A stretch of 7,305 bases of DNA from Lachnospiraceae bacterium (GTDB lineage: Bacteria; Bacillota; Clostridia; Lachnospirales; Lachnospiraceae), in the NCBI GenBank assembly GCA_017380975.1, contig JAFOCX010000157.1, positions 1-7,305 on the forward strand, written 5' to 3'. Each line of letters begins with the position of its first letter. Within the stretch, counting starts at the first letter, position 1. This document shows, one piece after another, positions 1 to 5,744 of the stretch. A model generated the notes under the pieces. That model was not told the origin of the DNA, ran no database searches, and worked only from the letters and a program-made list of their open reading frames with translations. Position numbers and translations under genes: made by a program.

Positions 1-11
1 ATTTAAACAAC

Positions 12-39
12 AAAAAAGCTCTTGATCACTCAAGAGCTT
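12..39 (-). terminator. Rho-independent terminator of the tRNA operon
   Basis: A perfect 10-bp inverted repeat (16-25 pairing with 30-39, 4-nt loop) is followed, on the minus strand, by a T-run of six (12-17), of which the first two bases belong to the stem. It lies three bases beyond the 3' end of the last tRNA-Met gene, where the Val-Met-Met transcript should stop. Confidence 0.9.
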
Positions 40-42
40 AAG

Positions 43-116
43 TAGCGGAAGGGAGATTCGAACTCTCGACACTACGGGTATGAACCGTATGCTCTAGCCA
101 ACTGAGCTATTCCGCC
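43..116 (-). tRNA. tRNA-Met (CAT), elongator type, distal copy
   Basis: A 74-nt cloverleaf reads on the minus strand. The acceptor is GGCGGAA paired with TTCCGCT, giving a G1-U72 wobble, with discriminator A73. The anticodon stem is TACGG/CCGTA and the loop TTCATAC gives anticodon CAT. The body resembles the Firmicute elongator tRNA-Met as I remember it (same anticodon arm and GCT-A 3' end) rather than the initiator, which would have a mismatched 1-72 pair and GGG/CCC in the anticodon stem, or the lysidine-modified tRNA-Ile2. CCA is not encoded; CT follows the discriminator. The T-stem carries an A50-C64 mismatch (GAGAG against CTCCC). It is identical to the copy at 147-220. Confidence 0.95.
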
Positions 117-126
117 ATATTGAGGA

Positions 127-144
127 GCCTTTCATAAGAAAGGC
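127..144 (-). other. Small hairpin between the two tRNA-Met genes
   Basis: A 7-bp perfect stem (127-133 with 138-144) with a 4-nt loop lies just 3' of the proximal tRNA-Met. There is no T-run on either strand, so it is unlikely to terminate transcription. It could separate the two tRNA folds or mark the precursor for 3'-end trimming; that role is inference. Confidence 0.5.
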
Positions 145-146
145 AG

Positions 147-220
147 TAGCGGAAGGGAGATTCGAACTCTCGACACTACGGGTATGAACCGTATGCTCTA
201 GCCAACTGAGCTATTCCGCC
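147..220 (-). tRNA. tRNA-Met (CAT), elongator type, proximal copy
   Basis: Base-for-base identical to the gene at 43-116: 74 nt, anticodon CAT, G1-U72 wobble, discriminator A73, no encoded CCA, A50-C64 T-stem mismatch. It is the middle gene of the operon, 8 nt after tRNA-Val and about 30 nt before the second Met copy. Two gene copies would raise the dose of elongator tRNA-Met. Confidence 0.95.
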
Positions 221-228
221 AAATAGAG

Positions 229-301
229 TGGGGCCTACAGGGCTCGAACCTGTGACCCTCTGCTTGTAAGGCAGATGCTCTCCCAGCTGAGCTAAGACCC
301 C
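229..301 (-). tRNA. tRNA-Val (TAC)
   Basis: A 73-nt cloverleaf on the minus strand. The acceptor GGGGTCT pairs with AGGCCCC (one U-G wobble) and the discriminator is A. The anticodon stem TCTGC/GCAGA encloses loop CTTACAA, giving anticodon TAC, which reads GUA and other GUN codons. The T-arm ACAGG-TTCGAGC-CCTGT is fully paired. CCA is not encoded. It is the first gene after the promoter at 343-371. Confidence 0.96.
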
Positions 302-342
302 GTAACTCTTGTCGTTTCGTGTTAATCACTTGCGACTTTGGT

Positions 343-371
343 AGTATAACTTATCATTTATAAAATGTCAA
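343..371 (-). promoter_or_regulatory. Strong housekeeping promoter of the tRNA operon
   Basis: On the minus strand a perfect -35 TTGACA (366-371) is followed by a 17-nt spacer and -10 TATACT (343-348, 5/6 consensus). Initiation would fall near 335, about 35 nt before tRNA-Val. Consensus spacing and boxes are typical of stable-RNA promoters read by sigma-A. Confidence 0.9.
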
Positions 372-403
372 CACTTTTTTTATAAATATTTTTTTTCTTT
401 TTT
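372..403 (-). promoter_or_regulatory. A/T tract, probable UP element of the tRNA promoter
   Basis: Immediately upstream of the tRNA -35 box, the minus strand shows long A-runs broken by a short TATTTATAA segment. Phased A/T tracts at this position are known to bind the RNA polymerase alpha C-terminal domain and boost stable-RNA promoters. The same tract sits just upstream of the plus-strand -10 at 417-422, so it separates two divergent promoters. The UP function is inferred from position and composition. Confidence 0.6.
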
Positions 404-413
404 CTACAATATA

Positions 414-422
414 TGGTATAAT
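414..422 (+). promoter_or_regulatory. Extended -10 promoter for the plus-strand operon
   Basis: A perfect TATAAT (417-422) is preceded by TGG at 414-416, the TGn extended -10 element that lets sigma-A work with a poor -35. The place where a -35 would lie (about 394-399) is only a T-rich stretch. Initiation near 429 leaves a leader of about 33 nt before the start codon at 462. It is back-to-back with the tRNA promoter. A small inverted repeat GTAG-6-CTAC (426-439) covers the presumed start site. Confidence 0.65.
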
Positions 423-461
423 AACGTAGAGTATACTACTGTAAGTATGTCGGGAGGCACT

Positions 462-1394
462 ATGTATCAGTTTATTGTGAATCCCAGCGCAGGAGCCGGA
501 AAAGGGTACCGTATTTGGAAGCGTCTGGAGCGACAGCTTGAAAATGACAGTGAGGAATATCGCGTTTTCTTTACAGAGCGTCAGGGTGATGCGGCGAATA
601 TCGCCAGAACCTTGACAGCAGATAAAGATGAGGCGAAGATTTTGGTTGTTGTCGGCGGTGAAGGAACGTACAATGAGGTACTGAACGGTGTTTCTTTTAA
701 AGGAATGATCACACTGGGTTATGTTCCGGCAGGATTTCGCAATGCGCTTTCTAAGGGATTTCAGTCATATGTAAAAGTAAACGGACAGATAAAGCGGGTG
801 CTTCACCCGAAGTATTATCGGATGATGAATTACGGTGTTCTGACAAGCGGCGGAGATGAGATCTTCAACCGAAGATTCGGAGGACGCTGCGGTATTGGTC
901 TGGATGCAGCGATTTGTCATAATTTATTATGTTCTTCTGCAAGGACGCAGATGGGCAGATTTCGTATGAATCGGATGCTCCAGTTTTGCATTGGTATGAA
1001 ACAGCTGGCTCTGGCAAAACCGGTAAAAGGATACATTATCTTTGATCAGACGAAGCGTGTGGAATTTAATCATTTGTACTTTGTGACATTCCATGTCTGC
1101 GACGACGAACAAAAGAAAAAGAAGAATGTTCCGGAGCACTTAGATTCAGACAGCAGTAAGATGAAAGTATATGTGGCAAACAGTTCGAAAAAGAGCAATA
1201 TGGTTCCGATCCTGAAGGATGTCGTTATGGGAGTCCGTAAGAAGGAACGAGGTGTTCGTGTGTACGAGTGCAATGAAGCTTCTGTTCATCTGAACAGACC
1301 GTTAGCCGTACATGTTGACGGTGAGAGCTGTATGTGTCAGCAGGATATGGAGATTCGCTGTATCCCGAAAAGGATCCGTGTGATCGGTTCATAA
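462..1394 (+). CDS. Divergent diacylglycerol/lipid kinase family protein (DAGK/YegS-like)
   Basis: A 310-residue protein of the diacylglycerol-kinase catalytic fold, a family that uses ATP to phosphorylate lipids such as diacylglycerol at the membrane. Seen: the N-terminal strand and loop IVNPSAGAGKG (residues 5-15), the glycine loop GGEGTYNEVLNG (65-76), PAGFRNALSKGF (89-100), a GIGLDA segment near 150, and C-terminal VDGE (285-288). Length is normal for the family, about 300. The start at 462 is chosen because GGGAGG (452-457) lies 4 nt upstream and MYQFIVNP matches the usual family N-terminus; the in-frame ATG at 447 would place that ribosome site inside the gene and has none of its own. 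Odd: the family GGDGT motif has Glu instead of Asp, and the usual PxGTxND is changed to PAGFRNA, so kinase activity is uncertain. It is the first gene of the operon, 57 nt before ispF with no terminator between. The fold is secure; substrate and activity are not. Confidence 0.8.
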   Translation: MYQFIVNPSAGAGKGYRIWKRLERQLENDSEEYRVFFTERQGDAANIARTLTADKDEAKILVVVGGEGTYNEVLNGVSFKGMITLGYVPAGFRNALSKGFQSYVKVNGQIKRVLHPKYYRMMNYGVLTSGGDEIFNRRFGGRCGIGLDAAICHNLLCSSARTQMGRFRMNRMLQFCIGMKQLALAKPVKGYIIFDQTKRVEFNHLYFVTFHVCDDEQKKKKNVPEHLDSDSSKMKVYVANSSKKSNMVPILKDVVMGVRKKERGVRVYECNEASVHLNRPLAVHVDGESCMCQQDMEIRCIPKRIRVIGS

Positions 1395-1451
1395 GGATAC
1401 AGACATAGATATATGGATCAGTGAGGATCCAGGAGAGATGAGGGAAAAGAT

Positions 1452-1997
1452 ATGAGAATCGGTCAGGGATATGATGTGCATCGACTGGTGGAAGGCAGAA
1501 AACTGATTCTCGGAGGAGTGGAAATTCCTTATGAGAAGGGTCTGCTGGGCCATTCGGATGCAGACGTGATCGTTCATGCGATCATGGATGCACTTCTCGG
1601 CGCGGCTGCGCTCGGAGATATTGGTGAGCATTTTCCGGATACAGATGAAAAATATAAAGGCATTTCCAGCATTGAACTTCTGAAGTGTGTGGGAGGACTT
1701 CTCGCGGAGAATGGATTTATGATCGAGAACATTGATTCTACGATCATTGCCCAGAGACCGAAGCTGTTAAATTATCGTCCGCAGATGATGGATAATATTG
1801 CAGCGGCTCTTGGAATTGAGAAGCATCAGGTCTGTGTGAAGGCAACCACAGAAGAAGGCATGGGATTTACAGGAACCGGAGAAGGTATTTCTGCTCAGGC
1901 GATTTGTCTGCTCTCGACGGTTGCAGATTTTAATTTCGAAGACAGAATGGGGCGTGATGGCGGCTGTGGCGGCTGCCCGGGCTGTAGACATGAGTAG
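1452..1997 (+). CDS. ispF: 2-C-methyl-D-erythritol 2,4-cyclodiphosphate synthase with Cys-rich tail
   Basis: IspF cyclises 4-diphosphocytidyl-methylerythritol 2-phosphate to methylerythritol 2,4-cyclodiphosphate, releasing CMP, in the non-mevalonate (MEP) isoprenoid pathway; it is a cytosolic homotrimer. Seen: the metal ligands D8, H10 (GYDVH) and H42 (VIVHA), the loop [10 protein letters not shown] (30-39), [12 protein letters not shown] (54-65), IIAQRPK (98-104), and [15 protein letters not shown] (131-145) with T133 and E135. The numbering matches E. coli IspF without gaps up to about residue 155. The ATG at 1452 has AGGG 7 nt upstream. Odd: the family is usually about 157-160 residues, but this one has 181. 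The extra tail (about 159-181) is acidic-basic, then glycine-rich with CGGCPGC (C172, C175, C178). The reading frame shows no sign of a frameshift. It is followed by cysS after 92 nt without a terminator. Confidence 0.97.
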   Translation: MRIGQGYDVHRLVEGRKLILGGVEIPYEKGLLGHSDADVIVHAIMDALLGAAALGDIGEHFPDTDEKYKGISSIELLKCVGGLLAENGFMIENIDSTIIAQRPKLLNYRPQMMDNIAAALGIEKHQVCVKATTEEGMGFTGTGEGISAQAICLLSTVADFNFEDRMGRDGGCGGCPGCRHE

Positions 1998-2089
1998 ATG
2001 AAAGTGGCTTGCATCTGTACCGGAGAAGTGGTAAGATGTGGATATGTTTGTTTTGATAATGAAACTATTAGAATATAAGGAGCTGGAGT

Positions 2090-3496
2090 ATGAAAATTTT
2101 TAATACACTCACAAGAAAAAAAGAAGATTTTGTCCCGTTTGTTCCGGGCAAAGTAAATATGTATACATGTGGACCGACTGTGTATCATTTTGCGCACATC
2201 GGTAACCTCAGAAGTTACATCATGGAAGACGTTTTAGAGAAAGTTCTTCGTTATTCCGGATATGATGTAAAACGTGTTATGAACATTACAGACGTTGGTC
2301 ATCTTTCTTCCGACGCGGATACAGGTGAAGATAAGATGCTGAAGGGTGCAAAGAGAGAGAATAAGACGATCATGGAGATCGCTCAGTTCTATACAGATGC
2401 GTTCTTCTCTGACTGTGCAAAACTGAACATTAAGACTCCGGATGTTGTGGAGCCGGCTACAAACTGTATCGACAGCTTTATCGAGATGATCGAGACACTT
2501 CTTGAGAAGGGCTATGCTTATCAGGCAGGAGAAAACATCTACTTCGATACATCCAAGTTAGGCGATTATTATGTATTTGGCAACCACAGTGAAGAAGATC
2601 TGATGGTTGGTGTTCGTGATGACGTTACAGAAGATACAAATAAAAAGAATAAAAATGACTTCGTTCTCTGGTTCACTAAGTCCAAGTTCGAAGATCAGGC
2701 ATTAAAATGGGACAGCCCGTGGGGTGTTGGTTATCCGGGATGGCACATTGAGTGCTCCTGCATCAGCATGAAGCATCTTGGTGAGTATATGGATATCCAT
2801 TGCGGCGGTATCGACAACATGTTCCCGCACCACACAAACGAGATCGCACAGAGTGAAGCATATCTTGGCCACAAGTGGTGTAATTACTGGTTCCATGTGC
2901 ATCATTTAAATGATCAGTCCGGTAAGATGAGTAAGTCCAAAGGTGAATTCCTGACAGTTTCCTTACTGGAGTCCAAGGGATACAATCCGCTGGCATACAG
3001 ACTGTTCTGCTTACAGTCCCACTACAGAAGTCCGCTTGTATTCTCCTATGAGGCTCTTGATCAGGCAGAGGGTACTTATAAGAAACTGAAAAAGCGTATC
3101 GCAAACCTGGAAAAAGACGGTACTGTAGATGAGGCAGCGGTTGCAGAATATAAAGAGAAATTTGTTGAAGCAGTCGGCAACGATGTAAATACATCCATGG
3201 GTATTACTCTTCTCTATGATGTATTAAAGGCTGAACTGAACGGCGCTACAAAACGTGCGATCATCGACAGCTATGATTATGTTCTCAGCCTTGATCTTCT
3301 GAAGGAAGAGGTACAGGAAGAAGAGAGCGGTGTTGATGCAGAACTCGAAGCGTTTGTACTTGCTAAGATCGAAGAAAGAAAAGCTGCTAAGAAGGCAAAA
3401 GATTTCGCTCTTGCCGATGCGATCCGCAATGAACTGTTAGAGCATGGCATTATCATTAAGGATACAAGAGAGGGCGTAAAATGGGAGAAAGCTTAA
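2090..3496 (+). CDS. cysS: Cysteinyl-tRNA synthetase
   Basis: A class I aminoacyl-tRNA synthetase that activates cysteine with ATP and loads it onto tRNA-Cys; monomeric, zinc-dependent, cytosolic. Seen in the 468-residue product (usual length about 460-470): MYTCGPTVY (24-32) with zinc ligand C27, the class I HIGH motif as HIGN (36-39), GWHIECS with the second zinc cysteine C222, FPHH-NE with the histidine and glutamate zinc ligands, and KMSKS at 279-283. The C-terminal part is the helical DALR-type and anticodon-binding region. The ATG at 2090 is preceded by AAGGAG (2077-2082), 7 nt away. The family motif HHENE reads HHTNE here, a minor change. The last 16 nt overlap mrnC. The 92-nt leader is too short for a T-box and holds none. 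A cysteine-synthase gene lies downstream in the opposite direction. Confidence 0.98.
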   Translation: MKIFNTLTRKKEDFVPFVPGKVNMYTCGPTVYHFAHIGNLRSYIMEDVLEKVLRYSGYDVKRVMNITDVGHLSSDADTGEDKMLKGAKRENKTIMEIAQFYTDAFFSDCAKLNIKTPDVVEPATNCIDSFIEMIETLLEKGYAYQAGENIYFDTSKLGDYYVFGNHSEEDLMVGVRDDVTEDTNKKNKNDFVLWFTKSKFEDQALKWDSPWGVGYPGWHIECSCISMKHLGEYMDIHCGGIDNMFPHHTNEIAQSEAYLGHKWCNYWFHVHHLNDQSGKMSKSKGEFLTVSLLESKGYNPLAYRLFCLQSHYRSPLVFSYEALDQAEGTYKKLKKRIANLEKDGTVDEAAVAEYKEKFVEAVGNDVNTSMGITLLYDVLKAELNGATKRAIIDSYDYVLSLDLLKEEVQEEESGVDAELEAFVLAKIEERKAAKKAKDFALADAIRNELLEHGIIIKDTREGVKWEKA

Positions 3497-3915
3497 GCTT
3501 TTTTAAAGAGGCATTTCAGCTTGAAGAAGTCGATGCCGGAATGTACTCACCTCTGGTATTGGCTTACGTCGGAGATGCTGTTTATGAGATCATGATCCGT
3601 ACGAAGGTTGTAAATGGCGGCAGTGTGCAGGTCAACAAACTTCATAAGCATTCTGCGGCTCTGGTAAAGGCAGAGACACAGGCAAAGATGGTCATGGCTC
3701 TTATGGAGGAATTCACCGAGGAAGAGATGGCTGTCTACAAGAGAGGTCGAAATGCGAAATCATATACCATGGCAAAAAATGCTTCCATGAAAGATTATCG
3801 CATGGCAACCGGATTTGAAGCACTGGTTGGTTATTTATATCTTTCGGAGAACCATCAGAGACTGGTGGAACTGGTGAGCCACGGACTTGCCAAGCTCGGA
3901 GAAATGGAGAAATAG
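3481..3915 (+). CDS. mrnC: Mini-ribonuclease III (23S rRNA maturation)
   Basis: Mini-III is a small RNase III-type endonuclease without a double-stranded-RNA binding domain. In Bacillus it trims the 23S rRNA precursor ends, acting as a dimer with magnesium. Seen in the 144-residue product: LAYVGDAVYE (27-36), whose Asp32 is the expected catalytic residue, the VNKLHKHSAALVKAE segment (51-65) typical of the family, RGRNAKS (88-94), and TGFEALVGYLYL (110-121) with Glu113 as the second acidic catalytic residue. Length is normal for the family. The ATG at 3481 lies inside the end of cysS (16-nt overlap), with GAGAGG at 3468-3473 as ribosome site, so translation is probably coupled. The pairing with cysS upstream and rlmB downstream is the standard Firmicute arrangement and supports the assignment. 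Confidence 0.95.
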   Translation: MGESLSFFKEAFQLEEVDAGMYSPLVLAYVGDAVYEIMIRTKVVNGGSVQVNKLHKHSAALVKAETQAKMVMALMEEFTEEEMAVYKRGRNAKSYTMAKNASMKDYRMATGFEALVGYLYLSENHQRLVELVSHGLAKLGEMEK

Positions 3916-3916
3916 A

Positions 3917-4663
3917 ATGAGATACGAAGAATTAACAATAGAGGGACGTAACGCCGTTATGGAGGCATTTCGTTCCGGTAAGACCATTGATAAGCTGTTC
4001 GTACTGGATGGCTGTCAGGACGGTCCGGTAAAATCCATCGTTCGAGAAGCGAAAAAGCACGATACGATCGTGAATTTCGTTGCAAAGGAGCGCCTGGATC
4101 AGCTTTCTGATACCGGTCATCATCAGGGAGTTATTGCTTTCGCGGCTGCGTATGAGTATGCAGAAGTGGAAGATATCCTGAAGATCGCAGAAGAGAAGGG
4201 AGAACCGCCGTTTGTATTCCTGTTAGATGGTATTGAAGATCCGCACAATCTTGGTGCGATCATCAGAACTGCGAACCTGGCAGGTGCTCACGGTGTGATC
4301 ATTCCGAAGAGAAGAGCCGTTGGTCTGACTGCAACTGTTGCAAGAACTTCTGCCGGTGCGCTGAACTATACACCGGTTGCAAAGGTTACTAATATCGCGA
4401 ATACGATCGAAGAACTGAAAGAGAAGGGCATGTGGTTTGTCTGCGCAGATATGGGCGGTGAAGTAATGTATCGTCTGAATCTGAAGGGGTCTATCGGTCT
4501 TGTGATCGGCAATGAGGGAGATGGTGTGAGCCGCCTTGTAAAGGAGAAGTGTGATATGATCGCTTCCATTCCGATGAAAGGTGATATTGATTCTCTCAAT
4601 GCATCTGTAGCTGCAGGTGTTCTGGCTTATGAGATCGTGAGACAGAGACTTGGCGCGAAATAG
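3917..4663 (+). CDS. rlmB: 23S rRNA (guanosine-2'-O-)-methyltransferase, TrmH/RlmB family
   Basis: A SPOUT-class enzyme that transfers a methyl group from S-adenosylmethionine to a ribose 2'-OH; RlmB modifies G2251 (E. coli numbering) in the 23S rRNA peptidyl-transferase P-loop. Seen in the 248-residue product: the N-terminal substrate domain beginning EGRNAVMEA (9-17), GHHQGVIAFAA near 73-83, then the knotted SPOUT domain with DPHNLGAIIRTA (108-119; N111 and R117), IGNEGDGV (N199, E200) and SLNAS (226-230). These are the family's three conserved motifs. The ATG at 3917 is preferred: GGAGA (3906-3910) lies 6 nt upstream and the protein then begins at the usual MRYEEL-x-EGRN. An upstream in-frame TTG at 3887 only adds ten residues inside mrnC. 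Spacing from the mrnC stop is 1 nt. It is the last gene of the operon. Exact methylation site is inferred from family and synteny. Confidence 0.93.
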   Translation: MRYEELTIEGRNAVMEAFRSGKTIDKLFVLDGCQDGPVKSIVREAKKHDTIVNFVAKERLDQLSDTGHHQGVIAFAAAYEYAEVEDILKIAEEKGEPPFVFLLDGIEDPHNLGAIIRTANLAGAHGVIIPKRRAVGLTATVARTSAGALNYTPVAKVTNIANTIEELKEKGMWFVCADMGGEVMYRLNLKGSIGLVIGNEGDGVSRLVKEKCDMIASIPMKGDIDSLNASVAAGVLAYEIVRQRLGAK

Positions 4664-4670
4664 CATTCAA

Positions 4671-4712
4671 AAATTTAAGCGGATGCTCCATGAAAGGAGT
4701 ATCCGCTTTTTT
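4671..4712. terminator. Bidirectional terminator between rlmB and the cysteine synthase gene
   Basis: A 13-bp stem with one G-U wobble (4677-4689 with 4696-4708, 6-nt loop ATGAAA) ends in a run of six T (4707-4712) on the plus strand, ending the rlmB transcript. On the minus strand the stem is followed by AAATTTTT, so it can also stop the convergent transcript from 5661. The two coding regions are 65 bp apart and this hairpin fills most of the gap. Confidence 0.9.
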
Positions 4713-4728
4713 GGTGGCATGATAAAGA

Positions 4729-5661
4729 TTATTCCCCATCAAACAGTGGTGTGGAGAAATAACGTTCTGCGGTGTCCGGAAGGATTGTAACGACAGTCTT
4801 GCCCGGACCGAGCTTTTTTGCCAGTTTGATCGCTGCTGCTACATTGGTGCCTGAAGAGATTCCGCACATCAGTCCTTCTTTTCTGGCCAGATCTTTGGCT
4901 GTTTCAATTGCTTCTGCATCGGTGATAATGCAGATATCGTCATAGATTTCCTGATTGAGAATCTCCGGAACAATTCCGTCTCCGATTCCCATCTGGAAGT
5001 GAGAACTGATGGCACCGCCGGAAAGAACGGCAGCATGTTCCGGTTCGATCGCCCATATGGTCATATTCGGATTTGTGGTTTTTAAAACTTCTCCGACGCC
5101 GGTAATGGTTCCTCCGGTTCCGATACCGGAACAGAATCCATCGATCGGACCATCAACATCTGCAAGAATTTCTTTAGCAACCTGGTTTTTGTGAGCCATT
5201 ACATTGGCCGGGTTTGAAAACTGCTGCGGAACATAAATGTTAGGCTCATCTTTTTCCATCTGAAGTGCGGTCTGAAGACACTTATCAATCGCTTCTCCGA
5301 TATTTCCCTCGTCATGGATCAATACAACATCCGCACCGTAATGACGCATTAATTTCTGACGTTCTACACTAACGGAATCCGGCATGATGATCCGGACTTG
5401 ATAACCGAGAACTGCACCGACAAGAGAAAGTCCGATTCCCTGATTTCCCGAAGTTGGCTCTACAATGATCGTATCCTTTGTGATTTTTCGCTGGCGTTCA
5501 GCCTCCATGATCATATTGTAAGCGACACGTGTTTTTATGGAACCTCCGACATTGAGTCCTTCAAATTTTACTAAAATACGAGCAGAATTCTCCGGAACCA
5601 TTCGCTTCAATTGAACAAGGGGTGTGCGACCCATTGCATCCAGTATATTGTTATAGATCAT
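4729..5661 (-). CDS. Cysteine synthase (O-acetylserine sulfhydrylase) family, PLP enzyme
   Basis: A fold-type II PLP enzyme of the CysK/CysM/cystathionine-beta-synthase family; the expected reaction is O-acetylserine plus sulfide giving cysteine and acetate, in the cytosol. Seen in the 310-residue product: GRTPLVQL (11-18), the PLP-lysine loop NVGGSIKTR (37-45, Lys43), the substrate loop EPTSGNQGIGLS (68-79), the phosphate loop GIGTGGTITG (179-188), GISSGTNVAAA (267-277) and LPDTAERYFST (294-304). Length fits CysK. The ATG at 5661 is chosen for AGGAG 9 nt upstream and the usual MIYNNILDAMGRTP start; an upstream in-frame start at 5697 would put that ribosome site inside the gene. Odd: CysK normally has NPGGSVKDR and TSGNTG, so Pro to Val, Asp to Thr and Thr to Gln mark a divergent subfamily. 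The acceptor substrate may differ from O-acetylserine. It is convergent with rlmB and 72 nt downstream of the DUF4397 gene. Confidence 0.88.
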   Translation of the reverse strand: MIYNNILDAMGRTPLVQLKRMVPENSARILVKFEGLNVGGSIKTRVAYNMIMEAERQRKITKDTIIVEPTSGNQGIGLSLVGAVLGYQVRIIMPDSVSVERQKLMRHYGADVVLIHDEGNIGEAIDKCLQTALQMEKDEPNIYVPQQFSNPANVMAHKNQVAKEILADVDGPIDGFCSGIGTGGTITGVGEVLKTTNPNMTIWAIEPEHAAVLSGGAISSHFQMGIGDGIVPEILNQEIYDDICIITDAEAIETAKDLARKEGLMCGISSGTNVAAAIKLAKKLGPGKTVVTILPDTAERYFSTPLFDGE

Positions 5662-5714
5662 AATGATCATCTCCTGTTTTTTGAGTTTGGAGTGCATTTG
5701 ATGTACTCTCTTGT

Positions 5715-5744
5715 ATTATTAAATGATACTCGTTTAATCCTCAA
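5715..5744 (-). promoter_or_regulatory. Possible weak promoter for the cysteine synthase gene
   Basis: On the minus strand TTGAGG (5739-5744, 4/6) and AATAAT (5715-5720, 5/6) are 18 nt apart and overlap the stop codon of the upstream gene. No terminator lies between the two genes, so read-through from upstream is also possible. The hyphenated repeat at 5690-5708 in the leader is imperfect on the transcribed strand and I give it no function. Confidence 0.35.

Larger units (their letters stand above)
41..221 (-). repeat. Exact 77-bp tandem duplication carrying tRNA-Met
   Basis: Positions 41-117 and 145-221 are identical over 77 bp, covering each whole tRNA-Met gene plus two bases beyond the 3' end and one beyond the 5' end. 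The repeat period is 104 bp. The spacer between copies is unrelated to the flanks and holds a small hairpin. Perfect identity, including a T-stem mismatch, points to recent duplication or gene conversion. Confidence 0.9.

Noticed and set aside
447..461. Upstream in-frame ATG for the lipid-kinase-like gene
   Set aside because: It has no ribosome site, and the GGGAGG at 452-457 fits the ATG at 462, where the family N-terminus begins.
1415..1430. Hairpin GGATC-6-GATCC between the first gene and ispF
   Set aside because: It is only 5 bp with no T-run, so there is no reason to call a terminator; the genes probably share a transcript.
1998..2089. T-box or other cysteine-responsive leader before cysS
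   Set aside because: The gap is only 92 bp, the AGGGTGG-type T-box sequence is absent, and there is no terminator hairpin. Promoter-like hits (TTGCAT-17-TAAGAT, GATAAT) are too weak to call.
3887..3916. TTG start extending rlmB into mrnC
   Set aside because: The ATG at 3917 has a GGAGA site at good distance and gives the usual family N-terminus.
5662..5697. Longer N-terminus for the cysteine synthase
   Set aside because: The added residues include the ribosome site itself (AGGAG at 5671-5675), and family proteins start at MIYNN-type sequences.
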